Shown here: positions 45,707 through 55,105 of the stretch, piece by piece
Position numbering within the stretch: position 1 is the first letter of the stretch
How the letters are laid out: each line of letters opens with the position of its first letter
Origin: an uncultured Flavobacteriaceae bacterium
Lineage (GTDB): Bacteria > Bacteroidota > Bacteroidia > Flavobacteriales > Flavobacteriaceae
DNA: 64,000 nucleotides
Direction of reading: 5' to 3'
Assembly: GCA_947487895.1 (NCBI GenBank)
Contig: CANKYF010000002.1
Location: 434,001-498,000 of the forward strand
Notes under the pieces: model-generated
What the model saw: only the letters and a program-made list of their open reading frames with translations
Database searches by the model: none
What the model was told of the DNA's origin: nothing
Made by a program: the position numbers and the translations under genes

Positions 45707-45884
45707 TATTAGTTAGTTCATCATTCTCTCTCTTACTAGGAATGGTTCTAGATATTCTGTAAACTCCAATCATTAAAAATACTATACCAACAATAAGGAT
45801 ATAAATGTTCTGTTGTTCCTCACTATTTGCATAAAAAGCTACAATAGCTCCTAAAAGAATTAACACGTAGTTTAAATACTTCAT
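45684..45884 (-). CDS. Small two-helix membrane protein
   Basis: 66 residues with two membrane helices (YVLILLGAIVAFYAN and IYILIVGIVFLMIGVYRI) and an acidic cytoplasmic tail. It is upstream of, and overlaps, the Smr-domain gene. I recognise no family. Confidence 0.72.
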   Translation of the reverse strand: MKYLNYVLILLGAIVAFYANSEEQQNIYILIVGIVFLMIGVYRISRTIPSKRENDELTNIEEDSEL

Positions 45885-45979
45885 TTTAAACTTAAAATTA
45901 TTTATAAAGCAAATTTCGGTAAAAACATTTACTTAACTAAAAGCTTAAGAAACTTTATAATATTATTTATTTTTGGTAC

Positions 45980-46264
45980 ATGCAGAACTTAGAAGAATAT
46001 ATGTTGCCATGTTTAAATAAGAAACTTTTAGGTGTAGAATGCTTTGGGTGTGGTTTGCAAAGATCTGTTGTACTTGTTTTTAGAGGACAATTTGTCGAGG
46101 CTTTTTATATGTATCCGGCAGTATATAGTTTAATACTCCTTCTATTTGTAAGTATTATCAATATTTTCTTTAAATTTAAACACACTAATAAAATTATAAC
46201 TATTTTGGCTATTATTACTGTAGCAACCATCATTATTAGTTATCTAATTAAAATAATCAATTAA
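45980..46264 (+). CDS. DUF2752 membrane protein
   Basis: 94 residues. The family signature PCLNKKLLGVECFGCGLQRS (three conserved Cys) is near the N-terminus, followed by two or three membrane helices. Function is unknown. The next gene starts 9 bases after. Confidence 0.88.
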   Translation: MQNLEEYMLPCLNKKLLGVECFGCGLQRSVVLVFRGQFVEAFYMYPAVYSLILLLFVSIINIFFKFKHTNKIITILAIITVATIIISYLIKIIN

Positions 46265-46273
46265 AATTAACAT

Positions 46274-46603
46274 ATGGAACAACAAAAACTCAATCCAACA
46301 ATAGTATATGTTTTAGCTATTATTGGCCTTTTATGCTGCTGTGTTGCTGGTTTAGGATTTATTCTTGCTGGTATCGCTGTAATAATTGCTTCTTCTAAAT
46401 TAAAAGATGCGAAACTTAACCCAGAAAATTATGATGCAGGTAGCATAAAGGCAATGGATACCGCTAAAATTGTGGCTTTGGTTATTTTAATAATTAACGT
46501 ACTTTATTTCATCTATACTATCTACCAAATTTCTACTATTGGATGGGATGAAATGATGAGAAAATCACAAGAAATCATGGAACAATACCAACAAGCACAA
46601 TAA
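46274..46603 (+). CDS. CCC-motif membrane protein (DUF4190-like)
   Basis: 109 residues with two membrane helices. The first carries the Cys triplet in IGLLCCCVAGLGF that names the group. It is paired with the DUF2752 gene. Role unknown. Confidence 0.85.
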   Translation: MEQQKLNPTIVYVLAIIGLLCCCVAGLGFILAGIAVIIASSKLKDAKLNPENYDAGSIKAMDTAKIVALVILIINVLYFIYTIYQISTIGWDEMMRKSQEIMEQYQQAQ

Positions 46604-46622
46604 AAGTGTTTTATAAATAATT

Positions 46623-46672
46623 AAAAAAGCGACCTCACTTCAACTACGCTCAGTGACCAAGGTCGCTTTTTT
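46623..46672. terminator. Bidirectional terminator with a REP-like loop
   Basis: Outer stem AAAAAAGCGACCT with its complement (46623-46635, 46660-46672). The 24-base loop contains its own inverted repeat (CACT ... AGTG) and reads as CACTTCAACTACGCTCAGTG, a sequence I associate with a dispersed flavobacterial repeat. It ends both convergent units. Confidence 0.82.
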
Positions 46673-46693
46673 AATTAATATATTTTTTTAAAT

Positions 46694-47146
46694 CTAATTA
46701 AATAATGATGCACCAACTACTACACCAATAATTGTTAATATATAAAGAGAAATTATTACAATTGAAAAAATACCTATAAACTTATAATGAGATTTTAAGT
46801 TCAAGAATGCTTCTTTGAAATCATTGTTATTATTAAGTTTTAATGCACTTTTCATTTTTTTAGAAAACTTAAATAAATATAATACTGGGAAAAAATATAT
46901 AAGAGCCAAAACTATATATATAATAGCAATACCAACTGTAGAACCTAATCCATAAGCAGTTTGCAAAGTACTACTCGCTACTCCCTGAACTAAAACCAAA
47001 GAGATACCACCAAACACCATAAAGCCAATACCAACAAAACCCAGTATTGATACAAAATTACCCCATTTTACTATTTCGCCTAAATATCCTTTAATTTCCT
47101 GATTTACATCTAATTCAAAACTTTCAAAAGCTGATTTCTCTTCCAT
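46694..47146 (-). CDS. DUF5362 membrane protein
   Basis: 150 residues with four predicted membrane helices and a soluble link (KKMKSALKLNNNNDFKEAF) between pairs, matching DUF5362. It starts 3 bases after the rocD stop, so it is in the rocD transcript. Role unknown. Confidence 0.8.
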   Translation of the reverse strand: MEEKSAFESFELDVNQEIKGYLGEIVKWGNFVSILGFVGIGFMVFGGISLVLVQGVASSTLQTAYGLGSTVGIAIIYIVLALIYFFPVLYLFKFSKKMKSALKLNNNNDFKEAFLNLKSHYKFIGIFSIVIISLYILTIIGVVVGASLFN

Positions 47147-47149
47147 AAA

Positions 47150-48394
47150 TTAATTTTCAAATTCTTTAAATGTTCTTGTTATTATATCTACACAATCTAA
47201 TAATTGTTCTCTGTTCATTACTAACGGTGGTGCAAACCTTATAATATTGCCATGAGTTGGTTTAGCTATTAAACCATTATCACGTAGTTTTAAACACATA
47301 TTCCAAGCTGTTTTACTATCCTCAGTATCATTTACTACCACTGCGTTAAGCAATCCTTTTCCTCTTACTTTAGTAATAATGCTGCTTGTTTCTATGTATT
47401 TATTTAATTCGCTTCTAAAAAGTTCTCCTAAAACTTTAGAATTTTCTGCCAGATTTTCTTCTTTAACAACCTCTAAAGCTGCTATTGCAATTACTGCTGC
47501 CAAAGGATTCCCTCCAAAGGTGCTTCCGTGGGTTCCTGGAATCATAACTCCCATTATATCATTATTAGCTAAAACCGCACTAATAGGATAAGCACCACCA
47601 CTTAAGGCCTTTCCTAAAATTAATATGTCTGGTTTAACGTTTTCATGATTTACGGCTAGTAGTTCTCCTGTTCTGGCAATACCAGTTTGAATTTCATCTG
47701 CAATAAATAATACATTATATGCTTCGCATAATGCTTTTGCTTTAGACAAATAACCTTCTGAAGGCACATAAACACCTGCTTCTCCTTGAATAGGTTCTAC
47801 TAAAAAACCTGCTACATTAGGATTGTTTTTTAAAGCAGATTCTAATTGCTCTAAATTATCATATTCAATGTTTATAAATGCATCGGCATAAGGTCCAAAA
47901 TTAGTATTCGAAGTACTATCACTTGAAAACGATACAATAGTAGTGGTACGACCGTGAAAATTGTTGTTACAAACAATAATTTTTGCTTGGTTTTCGGCAA
48001 TTCCTTTTACATCATACGCCCATTTTCTACATACTTTAATAGCTGCCTCTACACCTTCGGCACCGGAATTCATGGGTAATAATTTATCAAACCCAAAATA
48101 TTCGCAAGTGTACTTTTCGTAAAGTCCTAACTTATCGTTGTAAAATGCTCTCGATGTTAATGTTATGGTTTGTGCTTGTTCTACCATAGCATTGATAATT
48201 TTAGGGTGACAATGCCCTTGGTTTACTGCTGAATATGCAGATAGGAAGTCATAATACTTTTTTCCATCTACATCCCAAACAAACACACCTTCTCCTCTAC
48301 TTAACACCACAGGTAGCGGTTTGTAAGTGTTAGATCCGTACTTTTTTTCTAATGAAATAGCTTCTTCAGATGTTAATTTTTGTAAAACAGCCAT
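47150..48394 (-). CDS. rocD: Ornithine--oxo-acid aminotransferase
   Basis: 414 residues. The PLP lysine is Lys262 in LILGKALSGG; the aspartate of DEIQTGIARTG (233-243) and the NSGAEGVEAAIK segment are typical. It converts ornithine and 2-oxoglutarate to glutamate semialdehyde and glutamate, linking arginine and proline metabolism. The whole sequence follows class III aminotransferases, and the short N-terminus fits RocD better than ArgD. It leads the DUF5362 gene. Confidence 0.93.
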   Translation of the reverse strand: MAVLQKLTSEEAISLEKKYGSNTYKPLPVVLSRGEGVFVWDVDGKKYYDFLSAYSAVNQGHCHPKIINAMVEQAQTITLTSRAFYNDKLGLYEKYTCEYFGFDKLLPMNSGAEGVEAAIKVCRKWAYDVKGIAENQAKIIVCNNNFHGRTTTIVSFSSDSTSNTNFGPYADAFINIEYDNLEQLESALKNNPNVAGFLVEPIQGEAGVYVPSEGYLSKAKALCEAYNVLFIADEIQTGIARTGELLAVNHENVKPDILILGKALSGGAYPISAVLANNDIMGVMIPGTHGSTFGGNPLAAVIAIAALEVVKEENLAENSKVLGELFRSELNKYIETSSIITKVRGKGLLNAVVVNDTEDSKTAWNMCLKLRDNGLIAKPTHGNIIRFAPPLVMNREQLLDCVDIITRTFKEFEN

Positions 48395-48690
48395 TTTAAA
48401 AAATTTTAATTGTTCATAAAATAACCATTCCTACTCTACCTTTATCCTTTCATATTTCCGATAGTTATCGAAACGAAAATTCAGCGTGGGAGAGAAATCA
48501 TCCCTAGATAAGGTTTGCAATTTAACAATTATTAAGCTGTTTTTACTAAAAAACTTATTAAGAGATTTTACTCTTAAGAAAAGTAATCAGTAACTCAATA
48601 TATATTAACGAAAGGAAGCTCTATATGTGTCTTTTTAAAATAAACCGTGTCTAAACATATATTAATTAACCATTTAAAACAAAATTTATC
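48395..48690. other. Divergent intergenic region with a short dyad
   Basis: 296 bases between rocD and the channel gene. The only clear structure is a near-perfect dyad around 48455-48473 (TTTCCGATA-G-TTATCGAAA). Promoters for both genes should be here, but none is clear by eye. Confidence 0.5.
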
Positions 48691-49863
48691 ATGGATTACT
48701 TATCAAATCTTTTAGACAAATTATCAGAATCAATCGGTGGGAACCTATCTAGCGCTATTGCTGCAGTTATTATTGTAATTTTAGGTTGGTTTATAGCAGG
48801 AATTTTAAAAAGATTAACTGCAAAATTAATCAAAAAAACAGGAATTGATGAAAAGCTAAATAACGATAAAATTAACCTATCAAACTTTATAAGTAAACTT
48901 ATATTCTTTTTGGTCATGATTTTTGTATTTACACTTGCTCTTGAAAAATTAGGCATGAGTAACGTATTAGATCCTGTAAAAAACATGCTTTCTGAGTTCA
49001 CTAGTTTTTTACCAAACATAATTGGTGCAGGGTTGGTATCTTACATTGGATATATGCTAGCTACAATTGTTTCTGAACTTGTAGAACTTTCTGGAAATTC
49101 TATAAGAAATTTTACACCAAAACTTAAGTTGCCAGAAAATATTGATTTTGTAAAAATTGTTAAGAAAATTATTTTCATCTTTATTTTCATTCCTCTTCTT
49201 ATATCTGCGTTTAATATCTTAAACATGGAAGCTATATCTGAACCAGCAACATCAATGCTAAAGGACTTTTTTAGTGCCATTCCTAAGGTATTGGTTGCTA
49301 GTATCATTCTAATAATATTTGTTATAGGAGGTCGTTTTTTAAGCGAGTTAATAAAAGACCTTCTTAACAGTATGAATCTAAATAACTTCTTAAACAAAGC
49401 TGGATTAGCTAATATAACTGGCAACACTAATCTTGTAAAGATAATTGGCAATTTAGTATACTTCTTTATTATCCTTTTTGGTTTAACAACTGCTCTAGAA
49501 AAATTAGAATTTAATCAACTAACAGATATATTATATACAATTACTAACTACGCAGGAAAAATTTTATTCGGATTAGTTATTTTAGTAATTGGTAATTGGA
49601 TTTCAACTATTGCCGCCAATAACTTTTCTAAGAATGAAAATAATGCATTTGTTGCTTCAATAATTAGAATAGCAATTATAGCCATATTCTTAGCTATTGG
49701 TTTAAGAACTATGGGAATTGCTGACGAAATAATAAATTTAGCTTTTGGTATTTCATTAGGTACAGTTGCCTTAACAATTATCTTATCTTTTGGTTTAGGA
49801 GGAAGAGAAGCTGCTGGTAAACAAATGGAAAAAATATTATCTAAATTCAACTATAAAAAATAG
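48691..49863 (+). CDS. Mechanosensitive ion channel-like membrane protein with internal repeats
   Basis: 390 residues. It is built of repeated units: an amphipathic helix (LDPVKNMLSEFTSFLPNI; EPATSMLKDFFSAIPKV; LTDILYTITNYAGKI) followed by a long TM helix, as in the TM-helix repeat of CmpX-like MscS relatives. The C-terminal LAFGISLGTVALTIILSFGLGGREAAGK, given here as LAFGISLGTVALT and SFGLGGREAAGK, is the typical channel-repeat end. It lacks a clear MscS beta domain. A role in osmotic or envelope stress is inferred. Confidence 0.82.
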   Translation: MDYLSNLLDKLSESIGGNLSSAIAAVIIVILGWFIAGILKRLTAKLIKKTGIDEKLNNDKINLSNFISKLIFFLVMIFVFTLALEKLGMSNVLDPVKNMLSEFTSFLPNIIGAGLVSYIGYMLATIVSELVELSGNSIRNFTPKLKLPENIDFVKIVKKIIFIFIFIPLLISAFNILNMEAISEPATSMLKDFFSAIPKVLVASIILIIFVIGGRFLSELIKDLLNSMNLNNFLNKAGLANITGNTNLVKIIGNLVYFFIILFGLTTALEKLEFNQLTDILYTITNYAGKILFGLVILVIGNWISTIAANNFSKNENNAFVASIIRIAIIAIFLAIGLRTMGIADEIINLAFGISLGTVALTIILSFGLGGREAAGKQMEKILSKFNYKK

Positions 49864-49882
49864 ATTTACTTTTAGTATTGCA

Positions 49883-49915
49883 AGAGCTACTCATTTCAGG
49901 GTAGCTCTTTTTAAT
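49883..49915 (+). terminator. Terminator after the channel gene
   Basis: Stem AGAGCTAC/GTAGCTCT (49883-49890, 49901-49908) followed by a T run. Confidence 0.8.
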
Positions 49916-49919
49916 TTTA

Positions 49920-50303
49920 TCAAGATATTTTACTGGAAAGTGAAGAAATCTGAAGTTCCAAACGTTTTATCTCCCTAGTTAAGGCATTTCTATGAATTTG
50001 CATCCACATATATATTTTTATCATACTCATAGTAATAAAACAAAATAATACTGCTCCTAACCAAAGAATTAAATCGTTAGTCTTTTCAACCTCCATCGTT
50101 TGTATGATACAATAAATTAACAATACTAATAACAAACCATTAACTGCATTCATAATAAAAGTAACCCAAGAGTTTTTACCTTTATATAAGCCTAATATCA
50201 TTTGAAAAAAGTTTTGTTCATCTAATTCATCATAAAACTTTGCTTCTTCTTCAGTTAACGTTTCTCTAATTAATTTATCAATGTCTTCGCTATTACTTTT
50301 CAT
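49920..50303 (-). CDS. DUF6768-like membrane protein, putative anti-sigma partner
   Basis: 127 residues. A charged N-terminus (IDKLIRETLTEEEAKFYDEL) precedes two membrane helices (about 45-65 and 78-98) and a C-terminal coiled coil. It overlaps the ECF sigma gene by 11 bases, so translation is coupled and it may restrain the sigma factor. No zinc anti-sigma motif is seen. Confidence 0.72.
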   Translation of the reverse strand: MKSNSEDIDKLIRETLTEEEAKFYDELDEQNFFQMILGLYKGKNSWVTFIMNAVNGLLLVLLIYCIIQTMEVEKTNDLILWLGAVLFCFITMSMIKIYMWMQIHRNALTREIKRLELQISSLSSKIS

Positions 50304-50850
50304 AATTTCTATTTTTTAAAATTTGTTTTAATTTCTCTCTAGCATGAAATAGTCTAGATTTTGTTGTTCCTACAGAAATATTTAATGTTTTACTTATTTC
50401 TTTTAATGAGTATGCTTCAGTATAAAATAGTTTTATAACTTCTTTTTGATGTAATGGTAAAACTTTTATAGCCTTTAATAAAACCTTTCTTTGTTGTTCC
50501 CTTTCGTCATCATATTGTAACTCTTCAACATCGTCATTATGCTTAAGACCATCTAAAGCTTCAATTGCTTTTTTATGTTCTCTAAGCCAATCAAAAGACT
50601 TATTGCAAACTATGCGTAAAGACCAACTAGCAAATGTATTTGGGTCATTCAAATCATCAATTTTTTCAATAATAGTTTTCCATGAATCTTGTGCAATGTC
50701 TTTTGCGACCTGTTTATCCTTTATAATCCAATATGCCTTATTACAAAAAGCTTTATGCCACCTTTTAACCAATTGCGTCAAAGCTACAGTATTACCCGAC
50801 TGATAACTTATTACAAGTTTAGCATCAATATAGTATTCATTTTTACTCAT
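50293..50850 (-). CDS. ECF-type RNA polymerase sigma factor
   Basis: 185 residues. Region 2 shows AYWIIKDKQVAKDIAQDSW, region 4 shows HQKEVIKLFYTEAYSLKEIS then TLNISVGTTKSRLFHARE. It is the second ECF unit of the window, again followed by a small membrane protein with overlapping genes. Targets are unknown. Confidence 0.92.
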   Translation of the reverse strand: MSKNEYYIDAKLVISYQSGNTVALTQLVKRWHKAFCNKAYWIIKDKQVAKDIAQDSWKTIIEKIDDLNDPNTFASWSLRIVCNKSFDWLREHKKAIEALDGLKHNDDVEELQYDDEREQQRKVLLKAIKVLPLHQKEVIKLFYTEAYSLKEISKTLNISVGTTKSRLFHAREKLKQILKNRNYEK

Positions 50851-50972
50851 TTAAAAAGCATGCTTTTACTCTAAAGACAGTAAAATTTATAAAAGGTTCA
50901 TTTTTTTAAAAATAAATTTCGAAACAGTTTAAAGTTAAGTCAAATAAAACTACTTTTTTTTATTGCTATTGT

Positions 50973-50980
50973 TATTTTTG
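50973..50980 (+). promoter_or_regulatory. Candidate -7 element directly at the rlmD start
   Basis: TATTTTTG matches TAnnTTTG exactly and ends four bases before the ATG at 50985. If used, transcription would begin at or next to the start codon, giving a leaderless or near-leaderless mRNA. Confidence 0.45.
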
Positions 50981-50984
50981 CAGC

Positions 50985-52445
50985 ATGCCTAGAAGAGAAC
51001 GAAATAAGTTTGTAAAACGCGGAGAAATAATTGAAATTCTAATTGAGGACTATGCTTTTGGTGGCAAAGGTATTGGTCGTATTAGAAATGAACATGGAGA
51101 ATTTGTGGTCTTTGTTCCAAATACCATTCCTGGACAAACGGTTAAAGCGCAAATAAAAAAATCTAGTAAGAAATATGCCGAAGGGAAACTCCTAGATGTC
51201 ATTTCTAGGTCTGAGGACGAAACCGAAACACCTTACCAAGACATTCCTGGAGCCCCCTATATTTACTTACCAATAGAAAAGCAACACGACTACAAGTTAA
51301 ATAGTACTTTAGAGCTTTTTAAACGCATTGGAAAAGTAGCTAATATTGATGATGTTTTTGATGAGTTTGTGAACTCTCCAAATACATTCCATTATAGAAA
51401 TAAAATGGAATATGGCTTTTCAGCAATTGGTTATGATAGAATTGAAAAAACCGATATTGATGCCTTTACTCTTGGTTTTAAAAAACGAGGCACTTGGTGG
51501 TGTGCCGAAAATTTAGAAAAAGATAGTGGACTGTTTGATACTGGTGTAGAAAACAATTTAAAACATATTAGAAACTACTGCGAACAAACAGGGTTAGCGC
51601 CTTGGCATGCTCCCAGAAAAGAAGGCTTCTTTAGGTATTTTATTGTTAGAAAATCATATAAAACCAATAAGCTTTTGTTTAATTTGGTAACAACCTCCTA
51701 TGATTTACCTAAGTTCAACCTTCATAAATTTTCAAATTATTTAGTTGAATTATTTGGTGATAGAGTTGCTGGGTTTCTACATACCATAAATGATGAAATT
51801 GGAGATAGAACTATTGCTACTACTGGAAGTATTAAGCTCGTTTATGGTGATGACAAAATAGTTGAAGAACTTTTAGATTTAAACTTTGAAATTAGTATTA
51901 AAAGCTTCTTTCAAACAAACCCTAAATGTGCTGAGAAACTCTATTCTAAAGTGATTGATTATGCTCTAGAAAACAAAGAAGCAATAGATAATACGGTCGT
52001 TTTAGATTTATTTTGTGGTACAGGAACTATTGGTCAAATTTTAGCATCTAAAGCCAATAACACAAAAATAGTGGGAGTAGATATTGTTGCCTCTGCAATA
52101 GAAGATGCGAAAGAAAATGCTAAAAGAAACAATATTAAGGGCTTAGAATTTTATGCAGCAGATGTTGGGAAGTTTTTAAACGAACACCCGCAGTATAAAA
52201 ATAATATAAGAACCATCATTTTAGACCCAGCTAGAGCAGGAATTGCACCAAAAACACTAAAAAAAATCATAAACTTAAATGCTGAGCGTTTAGTTTATGT
52301 ATCTTGTAATCCTGCTACGCAGGCAAGAGATGTAGAACAACTAATTCTAGAAGGTTACAACATAAAAAAAATGAGTTTGGTAGATCAATTCCCTCATACC
52401 TCTCACATAGAAACCGTAATGCTTTTAGAAAAAAATAAAGCCTAA
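50985..52445 (+). CDS. rlmD: 23S rRNA (uracil-1939-C5)-methyltransferase
   Basis: 486 residues. An N-terminal TRAM domain (about 12-70, GEIIEILIEDYAFGGKGIG) precedes the Rossmann methyltransferase domain (VLDLFCGTGTIGQIL), and the catalytic Cys441 is in VYVSCNPATQARD. It methylates U1939 of 23S rRNA with SAM; RlmCD-type double specificity is possible. The iron-sulfur Cys set of E. coli RlmD is not evident. DUF6452 and DUF6048 genes follow, an order I recognise from flavobacteria. Confidence 0.9.
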   Translation: MPRRERNKFVKRGEIIEILIEDYAFGGKGIGRIRNEHGEFVVFVPNTIPGQTVKAQIKKSSKKYAEGKLLDVISRSEDETETPYQDIPGAPYIYLPIEKQHDYKLNSTLELFKRIGKVANIDDVFDEFVNSPNTFHYRNKMEYGFSAIGYDRIEKTDIDAFTLGFKKRGTWWCAENLEKDSGLFDTGVENNLKHIRNYCEQTGLAPWHAPRKEGFFRYFIVRKSYKTNKLLFNLVTTSYDLPKFNLHKFSNYLVELFGDRVAGFLHTINDEIGDRTIATTGSIKLVYGDDKIVEELLDLNFEISIKSFFQTNPKCAEKLYSKVIDYALENKEAIDNTVVLDLFCGTGTIGQILASKANNTKIVGVDIVASAIEDAKENAKRNNIKGLEFYAADVGKFLNEHPQYKNNIRTIILDPARAGIAPKTLKKIINLNAERLVYVSCNPATQARDVEQLILEGYNIKKMSLVDQFPHTSHIETVMLLEKNKA

Positions 52446-52466
52446 GTGTAAAAGAAAAATTTGCTA

Positions 52467-53024
52467 ATGAAATACCTAAAGTTAATTTTTATACCAGTTC
52501 TTCTCTTCATAATTGGTGTAACAATAAGTTGTGAGAGAGATGATATTTGTCCAGATAGTACACCCACAACCCCTAAATTAATTATTGATTTATACGATTT
52601 TGAGAATTCTGAAAACTTAAAAAATGCAGCTAATTTAGTTGTAGCTGGTGTTACTAATACTGATGAACGTATTATCTTGCCCGATTATAATTTTGTGACT
52701 TCAAGTGATTTGATACTACCTTTGAAAACTACTGAAGATATGACGCAATATGTTGTTGTAAAAGATGCTAGTGTAAATGATAATGATACTCCTGATGATT
52801 TAAATGATGATTTTGTTGATGGAAATTTTGATACAATTACCATAACCTATACTAGAAGAGAAGAATATGTATCAAGAGCCTGTGGTTTTAAAACTGTCTT
52901 TGAAAATGTTGAAGTAACAATTGAAGATGACGACAACAACTGGCTTTTAGGAACTCCAGAAAATTTAACTGATAATGAACCAATTGAAAATGAAGATGCA
53001 ACGCATTTTAACTTATTTCATTAG
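52467..53024 (+). CDS. DUF6452 lipoprotein
   Basis: 185 residues from the ATG at 52467; a TTG six bases earlier is also open. The lipobox-like ISC places the acylated Cys at about residue 22. The rest is a beta-rich domain with acidic loops (DNDTPDDLNDDF). It lies 21 bases after rlmD and overlaps the DUF6048 gene. Function unknown. Confidence 0.83.
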   Translation: MKYLKLIFIPVLLFIIGVTISCERDDICPDSTPTTPKLIIDLYDFENSENLKNAANLVVAGVTNTDERIILPDYNFVTSSDLILPLKTTEDMTQYVVVKDASVNDNDTPDDLNDDFVDGNFDTITITYTRREEYVSRACGFKTVFENVEVTIEDDDNNWLLGTPENLTDNEPIENEDATHFNLFH

Positions 53025-53715
53025 TCTTATAACAATTTTATTGTTGAGTATTTCTACTTACGGTCAAAACGATACCATAGTAAATGTTGCTGATTCTCTA
53101 AAGATTAAACAAAAATATGGTCTTAGAGTCTCTGGAGATGTTGGTAAAATTATACGTTCTTATTTAGATGAAGACTATAAAGGTTTTGAAATTGCGGCAG
53201 ATTATAGGCTTAAAAAAGACTTTTACATTGCGGGAGAAATAGGTTTTGAAGAAAAAAACACCGTAAACCAATATTTAGATATTAGTACTTCTGGTTCGTA
53301 TATTAAAGCTGGAATAGATATTAATATGTATGAAAACTGGTTGGATATGGATAACATGGTTTATGCTGGATTTAGAGTTGGAGCAAGTACATTCAGCCAT
53401 GATTTAAATAGCTTTAATGTTTATAGTACCAATCAATTTTGGGCACCACAACTTACTTCAGAGGAAGTACAAGAATTTAGTAGTTTAACGGCTTTTTGGG
53501 GCGAATTTATTCTAGGAATGAAAGTTGAACTTTTCAATAACCTTTACATGGGACTAAACGTTCAGCTAAAATTCGTAGCTAGTGAAACGGAGCCTGATAA
53601 CTTTGAGAATGTATATATTCCTGGTTATGGTAGAACCTATGATAGTACAGGTATAGGAACGGGTTATAGTTATACCTTAGGTTATAGAATACCGCTTTAT
53701 AAAAAGAGTAAATAA
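52990..53715 (+). CDS. DUF6048 outer-membrane-like protein
   Basis: 241 residues if the ATG at 52990 is used (52996 is equally likely; 52975 puts charged residues before the signal). A signal peptide (MQRILTYFISLITILLLSISTYGQ, split as MQRILTYFISL and ITILLLSISTYGQ) precedes beta-strand pairs of a barrel. It overlaps DUF6452 by 35 bases. The two probably act together at the envelope; role unknown. Confidence 0.83.
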   Translation: MKMQRILTYFISLITILLLSISTYGQNDTIVNVADSLKIKQKYGLRVSGDVGKIIRSYLDEDYKGFEIAADYRLKKDFYIAGEIGFEEKNTVNQYLDISTSGSYIKAGIDINMYENWLDMDNMVYAGFRVGASTFSHDLNSFNVYSTNQFWAPQLTSEEVQEFSSLTAFWGEFILGMKVELFNNLYMGLNVQLKFVASETEPDNFENVYIPGYGRTYDSTGIGTGYSYTLGYRIPLYKKSK

Positions 53716-53836
53716 CTGCTTCTATTATGTTTAAAATTGGAAGTAATATTTAAACATGTTGGATAATCTAAAAACATATTTAAGTATACTTTTGTCAATT
53801 TTTATTAATGTGAACTAGAGAATTTAAAAGAGAGGA

Positions 53837-54997
53837 TTATTCCTTAATGTATTTTCCTTTTTTACTACCTTCATATATCTCATATTTCACCAATCTAGAC
53901 TCTAATTTGGCATTAAATAATTGTATTTTTCTTGAAGGGCGTAAACCTACATGTTTTAAGGCTTCTAAATTACTAGTAATAAACCAAGCTTCTGTTCCTG
54001 GATAATTTTGCTTAAATGTATCCCCTATACTTTTATAAAACGCGTGTAAGTCTATATTTAGACGTTCTCCATAGGGTGGATTAAAAACCATATGCAACTT
54101 ATCGCTACCTCCTTTTTGAGTTTTAAAGAAGTCTTCGTGTTTAACGGTTATAAAATCATCTAATTGCGCATTTTTAATATTGTCTTTAGCTTTAAATACT
54201 GCACTAGGCGCTTTATCATACCCCATAATTTTATAATGAAAATCTCGTGTTTTTTTAAGAAGAGACTCTTCTATTTTTTCAAATAAATCTACATCCCAAT
54301 CTTGCCAGCGCTCAAAAGCAAATTCTTTTCTCATTAAATTTGGTGGGATATTACAAGCTATCATAGCGGCTTCTATGAGCATAGTACCCGAACCACACAT
54401 AGGATCAATAAAATCACTTTGTCCGTCCCAACCAGAAAGCATGATCATACCAGCCGCCAACACTTCATTAATTGGTGCTATGTTAGTAGCTGTTTTATAG
54501 CCGCGTTTATGTAAAGAATCTCCAGAAGTATCTAAAGATATAGTACATTGATTTCTATCTATATGTACATTAATTTTAAGATCTGGGAATTTTAAATCTA
54601 CGTTGGGCCTTTCTCCTGTATTATCTCTAAATCTATCTACAATAGCATCTTTAGTTTTTAAAGCTATAAATAAAGAGTGCTTAAATAAGTGTGAATGTAT
54701 AGTAGCATCTACCGCTAAAGAACCACTAGATTTCAAATAGTTTTCCCAAGGCATTTTGTATATATTATTATACAAATCTTGTTCATTAAACACTTTAAAC
54801 GAATGAATAGGCTTTAAAATTTTAATAGCCGTGCGTAAACCTAAATTAGCCTTATACATAAAGCCTTTATCGCCTACAAAACTTACATTCCTTACCCCTT
54901 TTTTAACTTCTTGTGCACCTAGCTGTGTAAGTTCTTTGGCTAATAAATCTTCAAAACCAAATAAGGTTTTTGCAACCATTTTGAAATTCTCTTTCAT
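53837..54997 (-). CDS. THUMP-domain RNA methyltransferase (RlmL-like)
   Basis: 386 residues. An N-terminal THUMP domain (about 5-155, FGFEDLLAKELTQLGAQEV) precedes a Rossmann methyltransferase domain with DPMCGSGTMLIEAA and the N6-methyl motif NPPYGERL. It is of the YcbY/RlmL type that makes m2G2445 in 23S rRNA; NPPY also fits N2-guanine chemistry. It is a single gene on the minus strand. Confidence 0.9.
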   Translation of the reverse strand: MKENFKMVAKTLFGFEDLLAKELTQLGAQEVKKGVRNVSFVGDKGFMYKANLGLRTAIKILKPIHSFKVFNEQDLYNNIYKMPWENYLKSSGSLAVDATIHSHLFKHSLFIALKTKDAIVDRFRDNTGERPNVDLKFPDLKINVHIDRNQCTISLDTSGDSLHKRGYKTATNIAPINEVLAAGMIMLSGWDGQSDFIDPMCGSGTMLIEAAMIACNIPPNLMRKEFAFERWQDWDVDLFEKIEESLLKKTRDFHYKIMGYDKAPSAVFKAKDNIKNAQLDDFITVKHEDFFKTQKGGSDKLHMVFNPPYGERLNIDLHAFYKSIGDTFKQNYPGTEAWFITSNLEALKHVGLRPSRKIQLFNAKLESRLVKYEIYEGSKKGKYIKE

Positions 54998-55105
54998 AAA
55001 ACAACTCTATAGTTTTCAAAAGTAAGATAATAGATTTAATAAAAATTAGTATTTTTAAACATTAGCCTAAGTAAATTATAACTAATTATATTTTTTTGTT
55101 TACTA

